A DNA stretch of 39,520 nt from an uncultured Roseburia sp. (GCA_947573605.1 CANPGM010000034.1:1-39520); one strand, 5' to 3'. Counted from the first letter of the stretch, positions 9,116 through 18,422 are shown. The notes: generated from the letters alone by a model not told the origin. Numbers and translations are program-made.

Positions 9116-9144
9116 TTGTGATTTTGTGGAAATTATTGTATCAT
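9116..9144 (+). promoter_or_regulatory. Candidate promoter of the glycan cluster
   Basis: TTGTGA (9116-9121), 17-bp spacer, TATCAT (9139-9144), in the AT-rich gap before the sugar phosphotransferase. It would drive the four genes from 9190 to 14088. Confidence 0.6.
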
Positions 9145-9189
9145 TAATTTTAGTGTTGCAGCTTGTAATTAAATGAAGGTAAAGAGTTA

Positions 9190-10611
9190 ATGATAAGAGA
9201 TAATCAACAGCATTTTAACAGGTTGCATGTTGTAATAGATGCGTTCGTCATTGCACTTTCATATATACTTGCATGGTGGTTAAAGTTTGCGAGCGGATTT
9301 TTGGAATTTGAGGTATACGGCGTTCTGCCGTTTTCCACTTATATCAAGTTTCTGGTGCTGTTTCTGCCGCTGTATCTTTTTTTGTATTATGCGTTTAATC
9401 TCTATACGCCGAAAAGAGTACAGGGAAGGAGACTTGAGCTTTCCAATATCATTATGGCCAATATTACGGGTCTTTTGATATTTTACGCCGCTCTCTTTAA
9501 TCTGCAGTCTTACTTTCCGATGCTGAAGGACTTTTCCAGAGAGATGTTTTTTTACTTTTTTGTGATAAACATCTTATTGGAAGAGATAATAAGATTAGTA
9601 ATCCGTGCGTTTTTAAGGAGCATCCGGAAGAAGGGCTTTAACCAGAAGCATGTGCTGCTGGTGGGCTATTCAAAGGCGGCGGAGCAGTACATTGACCGTA
9701 TTGCGCAGAATCCCCAGTGGGGATACAACGTGCACGGAATTTTAGACGACAATATTGCGGAAGGCACTGCGTACAGGGGAATCAGTGTGATAGGAAGGAC
9801 TGAGAATCTGGACGTCATTCTGCCGGAAAATAAACTGGACGAGATTGCGATTACGCTGGGAATCGGAGAATACTTTAAGCTGGCGCATATTGTCGCCGAG
9901 TGCGAGAAATCGGGCGTTCACACCAAGTTTATTCCCGATTACGGAAATATTATTCCGACGAGGCCTTATACGGAGGATTTGCTTGGTCTTCCGGTAATCA
10001 ATATCCGGTATGTGCCGCTGACGAATACGTTTTATGCACTGACGAAGCGTATGACGGATGTGATTGGTTCGCTGCTCTGTATTATTTTGTTTTCCCCGGT
10101 GATGCTTCTTTCAGCCGTACTTGTAAAGACGACGTCGAAAGGGCCGCTTATTTTTAAGCAGGAGCGGGTCGGGCTGCACAACCGGCCGTTTAAAATGTAT
10201 AAATTTCGCACGATGTATGTGCAGACAGAAGAAGAAGAACAAAAGGGCTGGACGAAAAAGAACGACCCGAGAGTTACGAAAATAGGCGGTTTCCTGAGAA
10301 AGACAAGCCTGGATGAATTTCCGCAGCTTTTTAACGTCTTGAAAGGAGATATGAGCCTTGTGGGACCGAGACCGGAACGGCCGCAGTTTGTGGAAAAGTT
10401 CAGGGAAGAGATTCCGAGGTATATGATAAAGCATCAGGTGCGCCCGGGAATGACCGGGTGGGCGCAGGTAAACGGTTACCGCGGTGATACGTCCATTCGA
10501 AAAAGGATTGACTGCGATTTGTACTATATTGAAAACTGGACGCTGGGACTTGATTTTAAAATCCTGTTTTTAACGGTAATCCGGGGTTTTATCAATAAAA
10601 ATGCATATTAG
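9190..10611 (+). CDS. Polyprenyl-phosphate sugar phosphotransferase (initiating PGT)
   Basis: Transfers a sugar-1-phosphate from a nucleotide sugar to undecaprenyl phosphate, the first step of a lipid-linked envelope glycan. 473 aa with the full WbaP/EpsE-type layout: four N-terminal membrane segments (about residues 10-135), a Rossmann-like domain (KHVLLVGYSKAAEQYI, about 155-245), then the catalytic domain beginning KRMTDVIGSLLCIILFSP with its re-entrant hydrophobic segment. It contains FKQERVG, KMYKFRTM, the LDEFPQLFNVLKGDMSLVG Asp-Glu catalytic pair, and VGPRPERP. Start ATG 9190 with AAGGTAAAGAG upstream. The LCP gene follows after 11 bases. The sugar (glucose, galactose or N-acetylhexosamine) cannot be told. 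Confidence 0.95.
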   Translation: MIRDNQQHFNRLHVVIDAFVIALSYILAWWLKFASGFLEFEVYGVLPFSTYIKFLVLFLPLYLFLYYAFNLYTPKRVQGRRLELSNIIMANITGLLIFYAALFNLQSYFPMLKDFSREMFFYFFVINILLEEIIRLVIRAFLRSIRKKGFNQKHVLLVGYSKAAEQYIDRIAQNPQWGYNVHGILDDNIAEGTAYRGISVIGRTENLDVILPENKLDEIAITLGIGEYFKLAHIVAECEKSGVHTKFIPDYGNIIPTRPYTEDLLGLPVINIRYVPLTNTFYALTKRMTDVIGSLLCIILFSPVMLLSAVLVKTTSKGPLIFKQERVGLHNRPFKMYKFRTMYVQTEEEEQKGWTKKNDPRVTKIGGFLRKTSLDEFPQLFNVLKGDMSLVGPRPERPQFVEKFREEIPRYMIKHQVRPGMTGWAQVNGYRGDTSIRKRIDCDLYYIENWTLGLDFKILFLTVIRGFINKNAY

Positions 10612-10622
10612 GAGAAAGATTC

Positions 10623-11732
10623 ATGAATAAGAATGTTCAGAAAAAGCCAATGACAAAGGCACAGAGAGCTGCCTTAAAGAAGAAAAAAAGAACAAGAACG
10701 ATTATACTGATTGTGATTGAATTGATTGTAATTGCTGTTTTACTGTTTGTATTTCTCGCCTTTTTCTGGGGCTATTCTAAGGTTGACCGAATTGAAAAGA
10801 ACGATATCAAGCCGGAAGATGTGGAGATTAACGAAGATATCAGTTCCGAAACAATAGAAGTGATGGATAATTTTCAGACGATTGCACTGTTTGGACTTGA
10901 TAACCGTTCCAACGGTAATCTCTCATCGGGAAACAGCGATGTAATTATGATCGTTACTATTAATAATGAGACAAAAGAAGTGAAGATTTGTTCTGTGTAC
11001 CGTGATTCCTATCTTGACTGCGGCGGCGGAAAGTTTAAAAAGTGCAACGCCGCATATCATGACGGCGGAGCGGAACAGGCGATTTCGATGCTGAATACAA
11101 ATCTGGATTTAAATATTACGGAGTATGTAACGGTTGACTTTAACGCTGTCGTTGAATGCGTCGACTTGCTCGGCGGAGTCGAGATGACAGTAACGGAAGA
11201 CGAGTCGATTCTCATGTGGGGATACATGGATGAAATCAACAAAATGACCAAGCGGAATTCGCCGCATCTTCCGGGAGCCGGAACGTATACGTTAGACGGC
11301 GTGCAGGCATGCGCATATGCGAGAATCCGTCAGACGATCGGCGACGATTATAAGCGTACCGAGCGTCAGCGCGCGGTTATTTCGGCAATGGTAGAGAAAG
11401 CGCAGCGATCGGATCTGCTAACGATTAATAAAGTGATTGACGCCGTTTTTGATGAGATACAGACCAGTTTGACGAATCAGGAGATGATTTCTCTTGCTTC
11501 CCAGATTTTTAATTATAAGCTCGGTGAGATGTCAGGTTTCCCGTTCAAGAAAAATTCATTAAGGCTTGGTTCAAAGGGAGACGTTGTGGCGCCCTGTACG
11601 CTTGAGACGAATGTAAAAGAACTTCATGCATTTCTCTATAATAACGAAGATTATACGCCGTCCAGTACGGTAATTGCTAATAGTAAGAAGATTGTTCAGG
11701 ATACCGGTTTCGACGAAGGAGACGGTTTCTGA
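10623..11732 (+). CDS. LytR-CpsA-Psr (LCP) family glycopolymer ligase
   Basis: 369 aa. A cytoplasmic Lys/Arg-rich N-terminus is followed by one membrane helix (about residues 25-49), then the extracellular LCP domain. Recognisable pieces are GLDNRSN, SGNSDVIMIVTIN, SVYRDSYLD (Arg of the pyrophosphate pocket) and YARIRQTIGDDYKRTERQR (Arg cluster). LCP enzymes move glycopolymers from undecaprenyl pyrophosphate to peptidoglycan. Its place directly after the initiating phosphotransferase and 1 base overlapping the next glycosyltransferase (TGATG) suggests it attaches the glycan made by this cluster. AGGAGAAAG precedes the ATG. Confidence 0.95.
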   Translation: MNKNVQKKPMTKAQRAALKKKKRTRTIILIVIELIVIAVLLFVFLAFFWGYSKVDRIEKNDIKPEDVEINEDISSETIEVMDNFQTIALFGLDNRSNGNLSSGNSDVIMIVTINNETKEVKICSVYRDSYLDCGGGKFKKCNAAYHDGGAEQAISMLNTNLDLNITEYVTVDFNAVVECVDLLGGVEMTVTEDESILMWGYMDEINKMTKRNSPHLPGAGTYTLDGVQACAYARIRQTIGDDYKRTERQRAVISAMVEKAQRSDLLTINKVIDAVFDEIQTSLTNQEMISLASQIFNYKLGEMSGFPFKKNSLRLGSKGDVVAPCTLETNVKELHAFLYNNEDYTPSSTVIANSKKIVQDTGFDEGDGF

Positions 11733-12685
11733 TGAAGGCGGATTTAATTATCCCAACCTTTCGACCGGACGAGTCATTTTGTCTGCTCCTGCAAAAATTG
11801 CGGGAGCAGACCTTTGTTATACAGAGAATGATTCTTTTAAATACGGAGAAGGGGCTTTGGGAAGAGGCGTTAAAAAAATATCCGATTAAACAGGCCCTTT
11901 TGGATATGGGCATACCGTATACCCTTATCCATGTGAAAAAAAGAGAATTTGATCACGGAGGCACCAGAATGCTCGGTGCGAGGGAGTCCGATGCGGAAAT
12001 TCTGATTTTTATGACGCAGGATGCGGTCTTTGCCGATCGATACACATTAGAGCGGCTTTTGGCGGAATTTGACGATGAGACAGTTGCGGCCGCTTATGCA
12101 AGACAGCTTCCGAAGAAGGACTGTGATCCGATTGAGCGTTTTACAAGAAAGTTTAACTATCCGCCCGTCGGGAGGAAAAAAGGAAAGGCGGATATCGGGG
12201 AGCTTGGGATTAAGACGTTTTTCTGCTCCGATGTCTGCGCCGCATACCGCAGGGACGTTTTTCTGGAACAGGGGGGATTTGCGTCTCCGCTGATTTTCGG
12301 TGAAGATATTCTTTTTGCCGCAGGCGCGGTGAATCAGGGGTATCAGGTTGCCTATGCCGCAAAAGCGAAAGTGTATCATTCACACAACGACGGAATGAAG
12401 CAGCAGTTTCGACGGAATTTTGATATTGCCGTTTCGCAGGCGCAGCATCCGGAGGTATTCGGTCAGGTCAGCGTAGAGTCGGAGGGCATGAAGCTTGTGC
12501 GGCAGACGGCGCGGCATCTGTTTCGAATCAAAAAGCCGTGGCTAATCGTTTCTCTGTTTTTCCGATGTGCGGGAAAATATGCCGGATTTCTTTTGGGAAA
12601 ACGTTATGCAAAGCTTGGCAGAAACCTGATTTTAGCCTGTACCGGAAATCCGAATTATTGGAGGAACATATGGAGCGAAGAATAA
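11732..12685 (+). CDS. GT2-family glycosyltransferase (rhamnosyltransferase-like)
   Basis: 317 aa. The N-terminus DLIIPTFRPDE, the motif KREFDHGGTRMLG and FMTQDAV resemble the KxxFNHGGTRN and TQD signatures of dTDP-rhamnosyltransferases of O-antigen/teichoic-type clusters. FGEDILFAAGAVNQGYQVAY is the catalytic-base and acceptor region. The start overlaps the LCP stop by one base, so it is translationally coupled. The last 16 bases overlap the next gene. Rhamnose as donor is inferred from motifs; rml genes are not in the window. Confidence 0.88.
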   Translation: MKADLIIPTFRPDESFCLLLQKLREQTFVIQRMILLNTEKGLWEEALKKYPIKQALLDMGIPYTLIHVKKREFDHGGTRMLGARESDAEILIFMTQDAVFADRYTLERLLAEFDDETVAAAYARQLPKKDCDPIERFTRKFNYPPVGRKKGKADIGELGIKTFFCSDVCAAYRRDVFLEQGGFASPLIFGEDILFAAGAVNQGYQVAYAAKAKVYHSHNDGMKQQFRRNFDIAVSQAQHPEVFGQVSVESEGMKLVRQTARHLFRIKKPWLIVSLFFRCAGKYAGFLLGKRYAKLGRNLILACTGNPNYWRNIWSEE

Positions 12686-14088
12686 ACAAAAAGGTTTTCT
12701 CATTTGTGCTCTGGGGAATCGTATTCCTCGGAGCATTTTTCGTAGGGATGAACATACACTATTCCGACGGCGACGACGCTTTTTTTTATCAATACAGTCA
12801 TTCGATGGGATTTTTGGAATATCTGAAGTGGAGATATGAGAGCTGGACCGGCAGACTTTCTGCGGAAGCGCTTCTATATTTGACTTTTCGATGCGGGATA
12901 TGGTTCTGGCGTGTCATAAATGCCTTTGTGCTTACCGTTCTTCCTGTGAGTTTGTTATTCCTGGCAGACAAGGCAAGGCAAAGAGAAACCGGTACGGGGA
13001 TGCAGGAGGAAGAGGGGAGTCTGTGGTTAAAACCGGAGTATTGTCTGCTGGCGCTCTCAGGCTATCTTTTCATGAATGTTCGGACGCTTGGCTATGCCGG
13101 GATCTGGATTACCGGTTCCGTAAACTATACCTGGTGTATCCTGTGTCTGGCCTGCGCGCTTTTTCCTGCGGCGGATCGGGTGTTTTTACCTCGACGTTTC
13201 CGAAAAAGTCAGTTTGTGTATGCAATTCCCTGTGCCGCGGCTGCCGCAATGTCTGTGGAGCAGACGGGAGCGGTTTTAATTGCATTTTTACTGCTTGCAC
13301 TGGGTTATCTGCTTTTTAGAGAACATAAAACAGAACCGCTTCTTCTGGTACAGACGATTCTTTCAATATTGCTTTTTACTGCGATGTTTGCCGCACCCGG
13401 CAATGAACTTCGTGTGCAAACGGCGATAGAGACCTGTATGCCGCAGTTTGAAACGCTTTCGTTTGGCGATCATCTGTTTCTTACCGTGCAATGGCTGATT
13501 TCTTCATTCGGAAATGAGAACGTATTATTTTTGGCGGGAATCTGGATTACGGGAGGCGTTCTGATCCGGCAGAACGGGTCGCAGAGGCAGACAGGGAGGC
13601 ATCAAGCGATTTTTGCGGCTTTTCCTGTGCCGATTGTTGTTTTTACACTGTCGGCGCTGCTTTCCTGCTTTGGAGCGGGACTGTTTTCAGATATGGGTAT
13701 CCGGCTGTCTGAAATGACGGGTATGACGGAAGAAATATTCCGTATGTCGGATATGACGGGGCAGAATCTTTTTGCTATGCTGTGGTGGACGGCGGCGCTT
13801 TTATTTACCTTTGCATTGCTGTGGTATGCGACGGGCCGCTCGGCGCTTATTCTGCTTACGTATCTCGGCAGTATTGCGGCGGAGGCAATTCTTTATTTTT
13901 CACCGACGATTTATTCTTCGGGAGAACGTGTATTTTTTTTGACGGATATCATGCTGTTATTTGTTTTACTGTGCCTGTACGGCCGGATTGCGGACCGGAA
14001 ACGGCGGTATGGCGTTCTCTGTATATTGCTCGTTTTAGGGGGCGTTCATTTTCTATACCAGATTCCGGAGGTACTGGCTATGATATAA
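12670..14088 (+). CDS. DUF6056-type multipass membrane protein
   Basis: 472 aa, about ten hydrophobic segments. The start is ATG 12670 (MERRINKKVFSF) behind GGAGGAAC, overlapping the previous gene by 16 bases. The N-terminus has one helix followed by an extracellular loop, SDGDDAFFYQYS..., then YESWTGRLSAEALLY. This acidic DD plus W-T-GR pattern is what I associate with DUF6056 proteins of Firmicutes and resembles the acidic loop of GT-C glycosyltransferases. It is likely a polyprenyl-sugar-dependent transferase modifying the glycan outside the membrane, but its function is not established. Confidence 0.8.
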   Translation: MERRINKKVFSFVLWGIVFLGAFFVGMNIHYSDGDDAFFYQYSHSMGFLEYLKWRYESWTGRLSAEALLYLTFRCGIWFWRVINAFVLTVLPVSLLFLADKARQRETGTGMQEEEGSLWLKPEYCLLALSGYLFMNVRTLGYAGIWITGSVNYTWCILCLACALFPAADRVFLPRRFRKSQFVYAIPCAAAAAMSVEQTGAVLIAFLLLALGYLLFREHKTEPLLLVQTILSILLFTAMFAAPGNELRVQTAIETCMPQFETLSFGDHLFLTVQWLISSFGNENVLFLAGIWITGGVLIRQNGSQRQTGRHQAIFAAFPVPIVVFTLSALLSCFGAGLFSDMGIRLSEMTGMTEEIFRMSDMTGQNLFAMLWWTAALLFTFALLWYATGRSALILLTYLGSIAAEAILYFSPTIYSSGERVFFLTDIMLLFVLLCLYGRIADRKRRYGVLCILLVLGGVHFLYQIPEVLAMI

Positions 14089-14148
14089 AAAGAAACATTT
14101 TATGTATTTTGCCGCGCAGGGGAGGGGTTGGAAAATCCCGGCAGTTTT

Positions 14149-14184
14149 GGCAGCGTCTGCATTTATCTGCCTGTTTGTTTTTTG
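14149..14184 (+). terminator. Possible terminator of the glycan cluster
   Basis: GGCAG (14149-14153) and CTGCC (14167-14171) with a 13-nt loop that includes a smaller GCAG/CTGC option, followed by TGTTTGTTTTTT. The stem is weak but the T-run is good. The rest of the gap to 14312 is AT-rich and shows no convincing promoter. Confidence 0.4.
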
Positions 14185-14311
14185 AAAAAATGAAAAATCA
14201 CAAAGTTTTGATAATTTAATCACAGATTGAACACAATTAAAGTTTAAACTCTTAATCAGAACAGAGGAAAACCGCTTCTGTATAAAGATAGAAACGAAAG
14301 GAGATTTCATT

Positions 14312-16045
14312 ATGGATTTTCAGAATAATAACGGTAGTCAGAATGACGGCGGATATCAATACGGACAGAGCAACAACAGGTTTTGGCAGGATGCAAACGC
14401 ATATCGGGACGGTATGAATCCAAACGAGACTATGGGCGCGGGAAGCTCCCATCAAAGCGGCAATACAGAAGCTGCGGGGAATGTATTTCAGGACAGCAGC
14501 GCGCAGAGCGCGTCGGGAAGCGCTTATCAGAACGCAGGTACGGCAGGGAACGCATATCAAAGCGGCAATACAGGTTTTTCGGGTAACGCATACCAGAGCA
14601 GCGGCACGGCAGGAAGCGCAGGCGCTGGGGGTTATGCATACCAAAGCGGCGCAACGGGAGCGGGCGGCAGTGCATATCAGAGCAGCGGCAGCACGGGTCC
14701 GGCATATCAGAACGGCGGTAATGCAGGCCAGGCCGGAAATATGTATCAGAACGTCTATGGAGCCGGAACCGAAAGTATGGCGGGCGCTGATGCAGGGAAG
14801 AAGAAAACAGCGAAAAAGAAAGAGAAGAAAGAGCGGAAGGCGGGAGGCTTTGGTATAAAACTTGCCAGATGCGCGGCGCTTGGTCTTGTATTCGGACTGG
14901 TTTCCGGGAGCGTAATTACGGGTATCAACTATGCTTCGGGAAGGCTGATAATAACGGAAAACAACGGAAATATATCCGGAAGCGCAGGGAATGCGCTGAC
15001 GACTTCAGACGGTTCCATTAAGCCGACGTCCACTTCCGAAAAATTTGTAGCAAACGGAGTGTCCGATATTGTGGAAGCGGTAATGCCGTCGCTTGTTGCA
15101 ATTACAAACATCAGCGTATCAGAGTACCAGAGTTTTTGGGGCGGGTCACAGAGCTACGAAAGTACAAGCTGCGGTTCAGGAATTATCGTGTCACAGAATG
15201 AAGATTCTCTTTATATTGCAACAAACAATCATGTGGTAAACAATGCCAGAACGCTGACCGTCACATTTGCGGACGGAGCTACCGTCAGCGCCGAGGTAAA
15301 GGGTACGGATCCCTCTACTGACCTTGCCGTTGTACGCGTAGATAAGGCCAGTATTGAAGAAACTACCATGAATTCCATTAAAGTTGCGACGCTCGGAAAT
15401 TCGGACGAACTTCGTATGGGCGACGCGGTAATTGCGATTGGAAATGCATTAGGTTACGGTCAGTCCGTGACGGGCGGTTATATCAGCGCACTAAACCGTG
15501 AAGTATCCGTTTCGGATTCCGGCAGCAACACCAGTTACACGGCGGAACTGATTCAGACGGATGCGGCGATTAATCCGGGAAACAGCGGCGGCGCATTATT
15601 AAACGCAGCCGGTGAGGTAATCGGTATTAACTCGGTAAAATATTCCAGTACGGAGGTAGAAGGTATCGGATATGCGATTCCAATCAACATGGCCTCCAGG
15701 ATTATCGAGGATTTGGTTACAAAAGAAAAAGTAGATAAGGCCGAAAGTGCGTACCTGGGTATTTCAGGCGTGGATGTTACAAATGACGTTTCCAGTGTAT
15801 ACCACATTCCGAAGGGAATTTGCGTTACGGTCGTTCAGGAAAATTCGGCGGCCGAGCAGGCAGGAATTTTTCAGGGTGATATTATTACAAAGTTTGACGG
15901 AAGAGAGGTTACTACGATGGAAGCGCTTTCGTCCATAATGGAATATTATGCGGCGGGAACAACGGTAGACGTTACGATTGCAAGAGCGTCAAACGGACAG
16001 TATGAAGAGATCGTACTTCCTGTAACGCTTGGAAGAAAAAATTAA
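14312..16045 (+). CDS. HtrA/DegP-like membrane serine protease with disordered N-terminus
   Basis: 577 aa envelope quality-control protease. Residues 1-155 are low-complexity Gly/Ala/Ser/Gln with repeated AYQSG, AYQSSG and AYQN units. A Lys-rich stretch (163-176) and one membrane helix (about 183-206) follow, so the repeats should be cytoplasmic. The trypsin-like domain carries H307 (ATNNHVV), D337 (STDLAVV) and S425 (NPGNSGGALL), a complete triad. One PDZ domain spans about 482-572. GAAAGGAGAT precedes the ATG. The protease and PDZ parts match B. subtilis HtrA/YyxA-type proteins; the long repeat head is not a standard part of the family. It ends at a strong terminator and appears monocistronic. 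Confidence 0.95.
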   Translation: MDFQNNNGSQNDGGYQYGQSNNRFWQDANAYRDGMNPNETMGAGSSHQSGNTEAAGNVFQDSSAQSASGSAYQNAGTAGNAYQSGNTGFSGNAYQSSGTAGSAGAGGYAYQSGATGAGGSAYQSSGSTGPAYQNGGNAGQAGNMYQNVYGAGTESMAGADAGKKKTAKKKEKKERKAGGFGIKLARCAALGLVFGLVSGSVITGINYASGRLIITENNGNISGSAGNALTTSDGSIKPTSTSEKFVANGVSDIVEAVMPSLVAITNISVSEYQSFWGGSQSYESTSCGSGIIVSQNEDSLYIATNNHVVNNARTLTVTFADGATVSAEVKGTDPSTDLAVVRVDKASIEETTMNSIKVATLGNSDELRMGDAVIAIGNALGYGQSVTGGYISALNREVSVSDSGSNTSYTAELIQTDAAINPGNSGGALLNAAGEVIGINSVKYSSTEVEGIGYAIPINMASRIIEDLVTKEKVDKAESAYLGISGVDVTNDVSSVYHIPKGICVTVVQENSAAEQAGIFQGDIITKFDGREVTTMEALSSIMEYYAAGTTVDVTIARASNGQYEEIVLPVTLGRKN

Positions 16046-16059
16046 ACAGGGATACAGCA

Positions 16060-16090
16060 GGGGCTTCTCAAGTTTGAGAAGCCCCGTTTT
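16060..16090 (+). terminator. Strong terminator after the htrA-like gene
   Basis: GGGGCTTCTCAA (16060-16071) and TTGAGAAGCCCC (16074-16085) form a perfect 12-bp inverted repeat, then G and TTTTT. It separates this gene from the convergent amylase. Confidence 0.9.
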
Positions 16091-16105
16091 TATCTGCCGT
16101 ATGAT

Positions 16106-17416
16106 TTATTTTTCCATTTTCCAGAAGGCTACGCTATACGGAGGCAGTTCGCTGCCGCCGCCGAAATCATGGTTTTTCCCGGAAATCATTTCAAGCGCCA
16201 TTCCGCATCCGGCGTCGAAATGGGCGGTATACGGTTCGCTGTCCGCATTGACGGCAATCATCATCCGTTCGTTTTCGGTCTTACGCTCAAAAATACACTG
16301 CTTGTTTGTCAGTACGACGGAGCGGAAGCTGCCGTAATTTAAAGCGGGAGAGTTCTTTTTGATTTCCGCAAGTTTGGAAATGGTATCGGTAAGCTCATTC
16401 CACAGCGGTTCCTCATAGCTTTGTCGAAGCGCCGGATCGCCCTCTTCCTTTCTGGCCTTAGCGCCCCATTCGCTTCCGTAGTAAACGCACGGAATACCGG
16501 GCATTCCGAAAATCATGCCGTAAATCAGCGGCAGATGCTTTTCGTTTCCGAGAATGCTGGCGATTCTGGTAACGTCATGGTTGTCGACAAAAGATAATAA
16601 ATGCTTTTCGCGGTACAGCGTCCAGTTTTCCGGTCCGAACTGACGGAGAAGAGAGTGTACGATTTCAAACATATTCATACTGTTAAAGCTGGAGTGGAGC
16701 CCCTTATAGCATTCGTAATTTGTAACGGAGTGAAGCATAGCGTCGTTCATCCATTGATTGTAATCGCCGTGCAGCGTTTCGCCTACAAGGAAGAAGTCCG
16801 GTTTTAAACCGTCGCAGAACTGGCGCAGTCTGCGAAGAAAATCGTGATCCAGACAGTAAGCAACGTCTAACCGCAGACCGTCGATGTCAAATTCCTCAAC
16901 CCATCCTTTGATAGCAGAGAAAATATGCAAAACGACGTCTTCATTTTTTAAATTGAGTTTCACAAGGTCAAAGTTGCCTTCCCAGCCTTCATACCACAGA
17001 CCGTCGTTGTAGTTGGAATTTCCGTTAAAATTAATGTGAAACCAATCTTTGTATGGAGAATCCCATTTCTTCTCCAGTACGTCTTTAAATGCCCAAAAGC
17101 CGCGTCCGACATGATTGAATACGCCGTCGAGAACGACGCGGATGTTTTCTTTGTGCAGATTCTCACAGATTTCCTTAAAATCTTCATTGACGCCAAGACG
17201 GGTGTCAATTTTGGTATAATCTCTGGTATTGTATCCGTGCGTATCGGATTCAAAAAGCGGTGAAAAATAAACGGCGTTTGCGCCGAGCTTTTTGATATGG
17301 GGAATCCAATCGTTTATTTTTGTAATACGGTGCGCAGGCACTTCGTCATTCTCAAACGGCGCTCCGCAGAAGCCGAGCGGATAAATCTGGTAAAACACAC
17401 TTTCATAAGCCCACAT
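16106..17416 (-). CDS. GH13 alpha-amylase family glycoside hydrolase
   Basis: 436 aa, no signal peptide, so probably intracellular. The start is ATG at 17416 (MWAYESVFYQIYP), with AGGAGGACTTC upstream; an in-frame ATG at 17491 is inside the intergenic/proC region. The (beta/alpha)8 barrel has the four conserved regions: DGVFNHVG, DGLRLDVAY (nucleophile D184), FLVGETLHGDY (acid/base E213) and SFVDNHDVTR (D281). A short C-terminal beta domain ends the protein. Length and the absence of an N-terminal starch-binding domain suggest a maltodextrin- or cyclodextrin-degrading enzyme. It lies 31 bases downstream of proC and is probably co-transcribed with it. Confidence 0.93.
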   Translation of the reverse strand: MWAYESVFYQIYPLGFCGAPFENDEVPAHRITKINDWIPHIKKLGANAVYFSPLFESDTHGYNTRDYTKIDTRLGVNEDFKEICENLHKENIRVVLDGVFNHVGRGFWAFKDVLEKKWDSPYKDWFHINFNGNSNYNDGLWYEGWEGNFDLVKLNLKNEDVVLHIFSAIKGWVEEFDIDGLRLDVAYCLDHDFLRRLRQFCDGLKPDFFLVGETLHGDYNQWMNDAMLHSVTNYECYKGLHSSFNSMNMFEIVHSLLRQFGPENWTLYREKHLLSFVDNHDVTRIASILGNEKHLPLIYGMIFGMPGIPCVYYGSEWGAKARKEEGDPALRQSYEEPLWNELTDTISKLAEIKKNSPALNYGSFRSVVLTNKQCIFERKTENERMMIAVNADSEPYTAHFDAGCGMALEMISGKNHDFGGGSELPPYSVAFWKMEK

Positions 17417-17447
17417 AAATGAAGTCCTCCTAAATTTGCAATGATTG

Positions 17448-18263
17448 TTATTTGTTTTCTGACATTTTTCTTGATTTTTCCGTGCACGCACGCTGCGCCC
17501 GAATTACGGTATTTCTCAGGCCGCCTTCTTCGAGCAGGGCGACGGCTTCAATGGTGGTTCCGCCGGGAGAGCATACTGCATCCTTTAATTCGCCCGGATG
17601 CTTTCCTGTTTTCAAAACCATTTTTGCCGCGCCTAAAACCGCCTGAGCGGCAAAGCGGTAAGCCTGTGCCCGCGGAATGCCGTCCGCTACGGCGGCATCC
17701 GCCATTGCTTCGATAAACAGATAGACATAGGCGGGTGCGGAACCCGAAACGCCGATTACGGCGTCCATCATGCTTTCCGGTATCACTTCCGCTCTTCCGA
17801 AGCATTCAAAAAGCTTTTTGACGGATTCCAGTTCTGCGCTGCTTACATTCTTATTCGGACATAAGGCGCTCATTGCTTCGCCTGCCATTGCCGGAGTGTT
17901 CGGCATGGCGCGGATCAGCTTGATCTGTCTTCCGAATGTCTCTTCAAGTGTTGAAACGGATTTTCCTGCGGCAATTGATACGACAATACATCCGTTTCTG
18001 ATATGGGAGGAAATCTGAGGAATTATTTCGTCAAATTTGTCCGGCTTTACCGCAAGAAAAAGGACGTCGCTCCGTTCTGCAACAGTTGTATTGGAAAGCG
18101 TTGTTTCAATTGCGTACGTACTTTTTAAACGATTTAACGTTTCTTTTGTATGTGCGCTGGCAATGATTTGTCCGGTCGTTACCAGTCTGGAGTCCAGGAT
18201 GCCGCTTATCATGGCAGTTCCCATATTTCCCGCGCCTATAAATCCAATCATCTTATCAATCAT
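17448..18263 (-). CDS. proC: Pyrroline-5-carboxylate reductase
   Basis: Last step of proline synthesis: NAD(P)H reduction of 1-pyrroline-5-carboxylate. 271 aa. The start is ATG at 18263 (MIDKMIGFIGAGNMG), with GGAGGAGG about 9 bases upstream; earlier in-frame ATGs would place this ribosome site inside the gene. The Rossmann motif GFIGAGNMGTAMISG opens the protein; FLAVKPD, RAMPNTPAMAGEAM and GSAPAYVYLFIEAMADAAV are family landmarks, and the C-terminal CSPGGTTIEAVALLEEGG is the ProC signature. No proA or proB lies nearby. It leads a two-gene minus-strand unit with the amylase. Confidence 0.97.
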   Translation of the reverse strand: MIDKMIGFIGAGNMGTAMISGILDSRLVTTGQIIASAHTKETLNRLKSTYAIETTLSNTTVAERSDVLFLAVKPDKFDEIIPQISSHIRNGCIVVSIAAGKSVSTLEETFGRQIKLIRAMPNTPAMAGEAMSALCPNKNVSSAELESVKKLFECFGRAEVIPESMMDAVIGVSGSAPAYVYLFIEAMADAAVADGIPRAQAYRFAAQAVLGAAKMVLKTGKHPGELKDAVCSPGGTTIEAVALLEEGGLRNTVIRAQRACTEKSRKMSENK

Positions 18264-18357
18264 GTATATCGGGTCCTCCTCCATAAGTATTTCAGAATTA
18301 CGCGGCCAGTATCCGCCGCTTCCGGTTTTTATCGCTTGAATCAGAGTACGCTGGTGT

Positions 18358-18390
18358 AAGAAAGAGCCGCACATATCATTTGTGCGGCTC
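18358..18390 (-). terminator. Terminator of the crotonase gene
   Basis: Read on the minus strand, GAGCCGCACA pairs with TGTGCGGCTC (18364-18373 with 18381-18390, loop ATGATAT-like) and is followed by TTTCTT. It separates crt from proC. Confidence 0.75.
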
Positions 18391-18422
18391 AGATTCGCCA
18401 AAACAGATGTATCGGAATTTTG

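Noticed and set aside
14389-14776. Direct repeats in the htrA-like gene as a CRISPR or VNTR array
   Set aside because: The repeats are in-frame codon repeats (AYQSG-type) of varying length without spacer regularity, so they are protein repeats and not a CRISPR.
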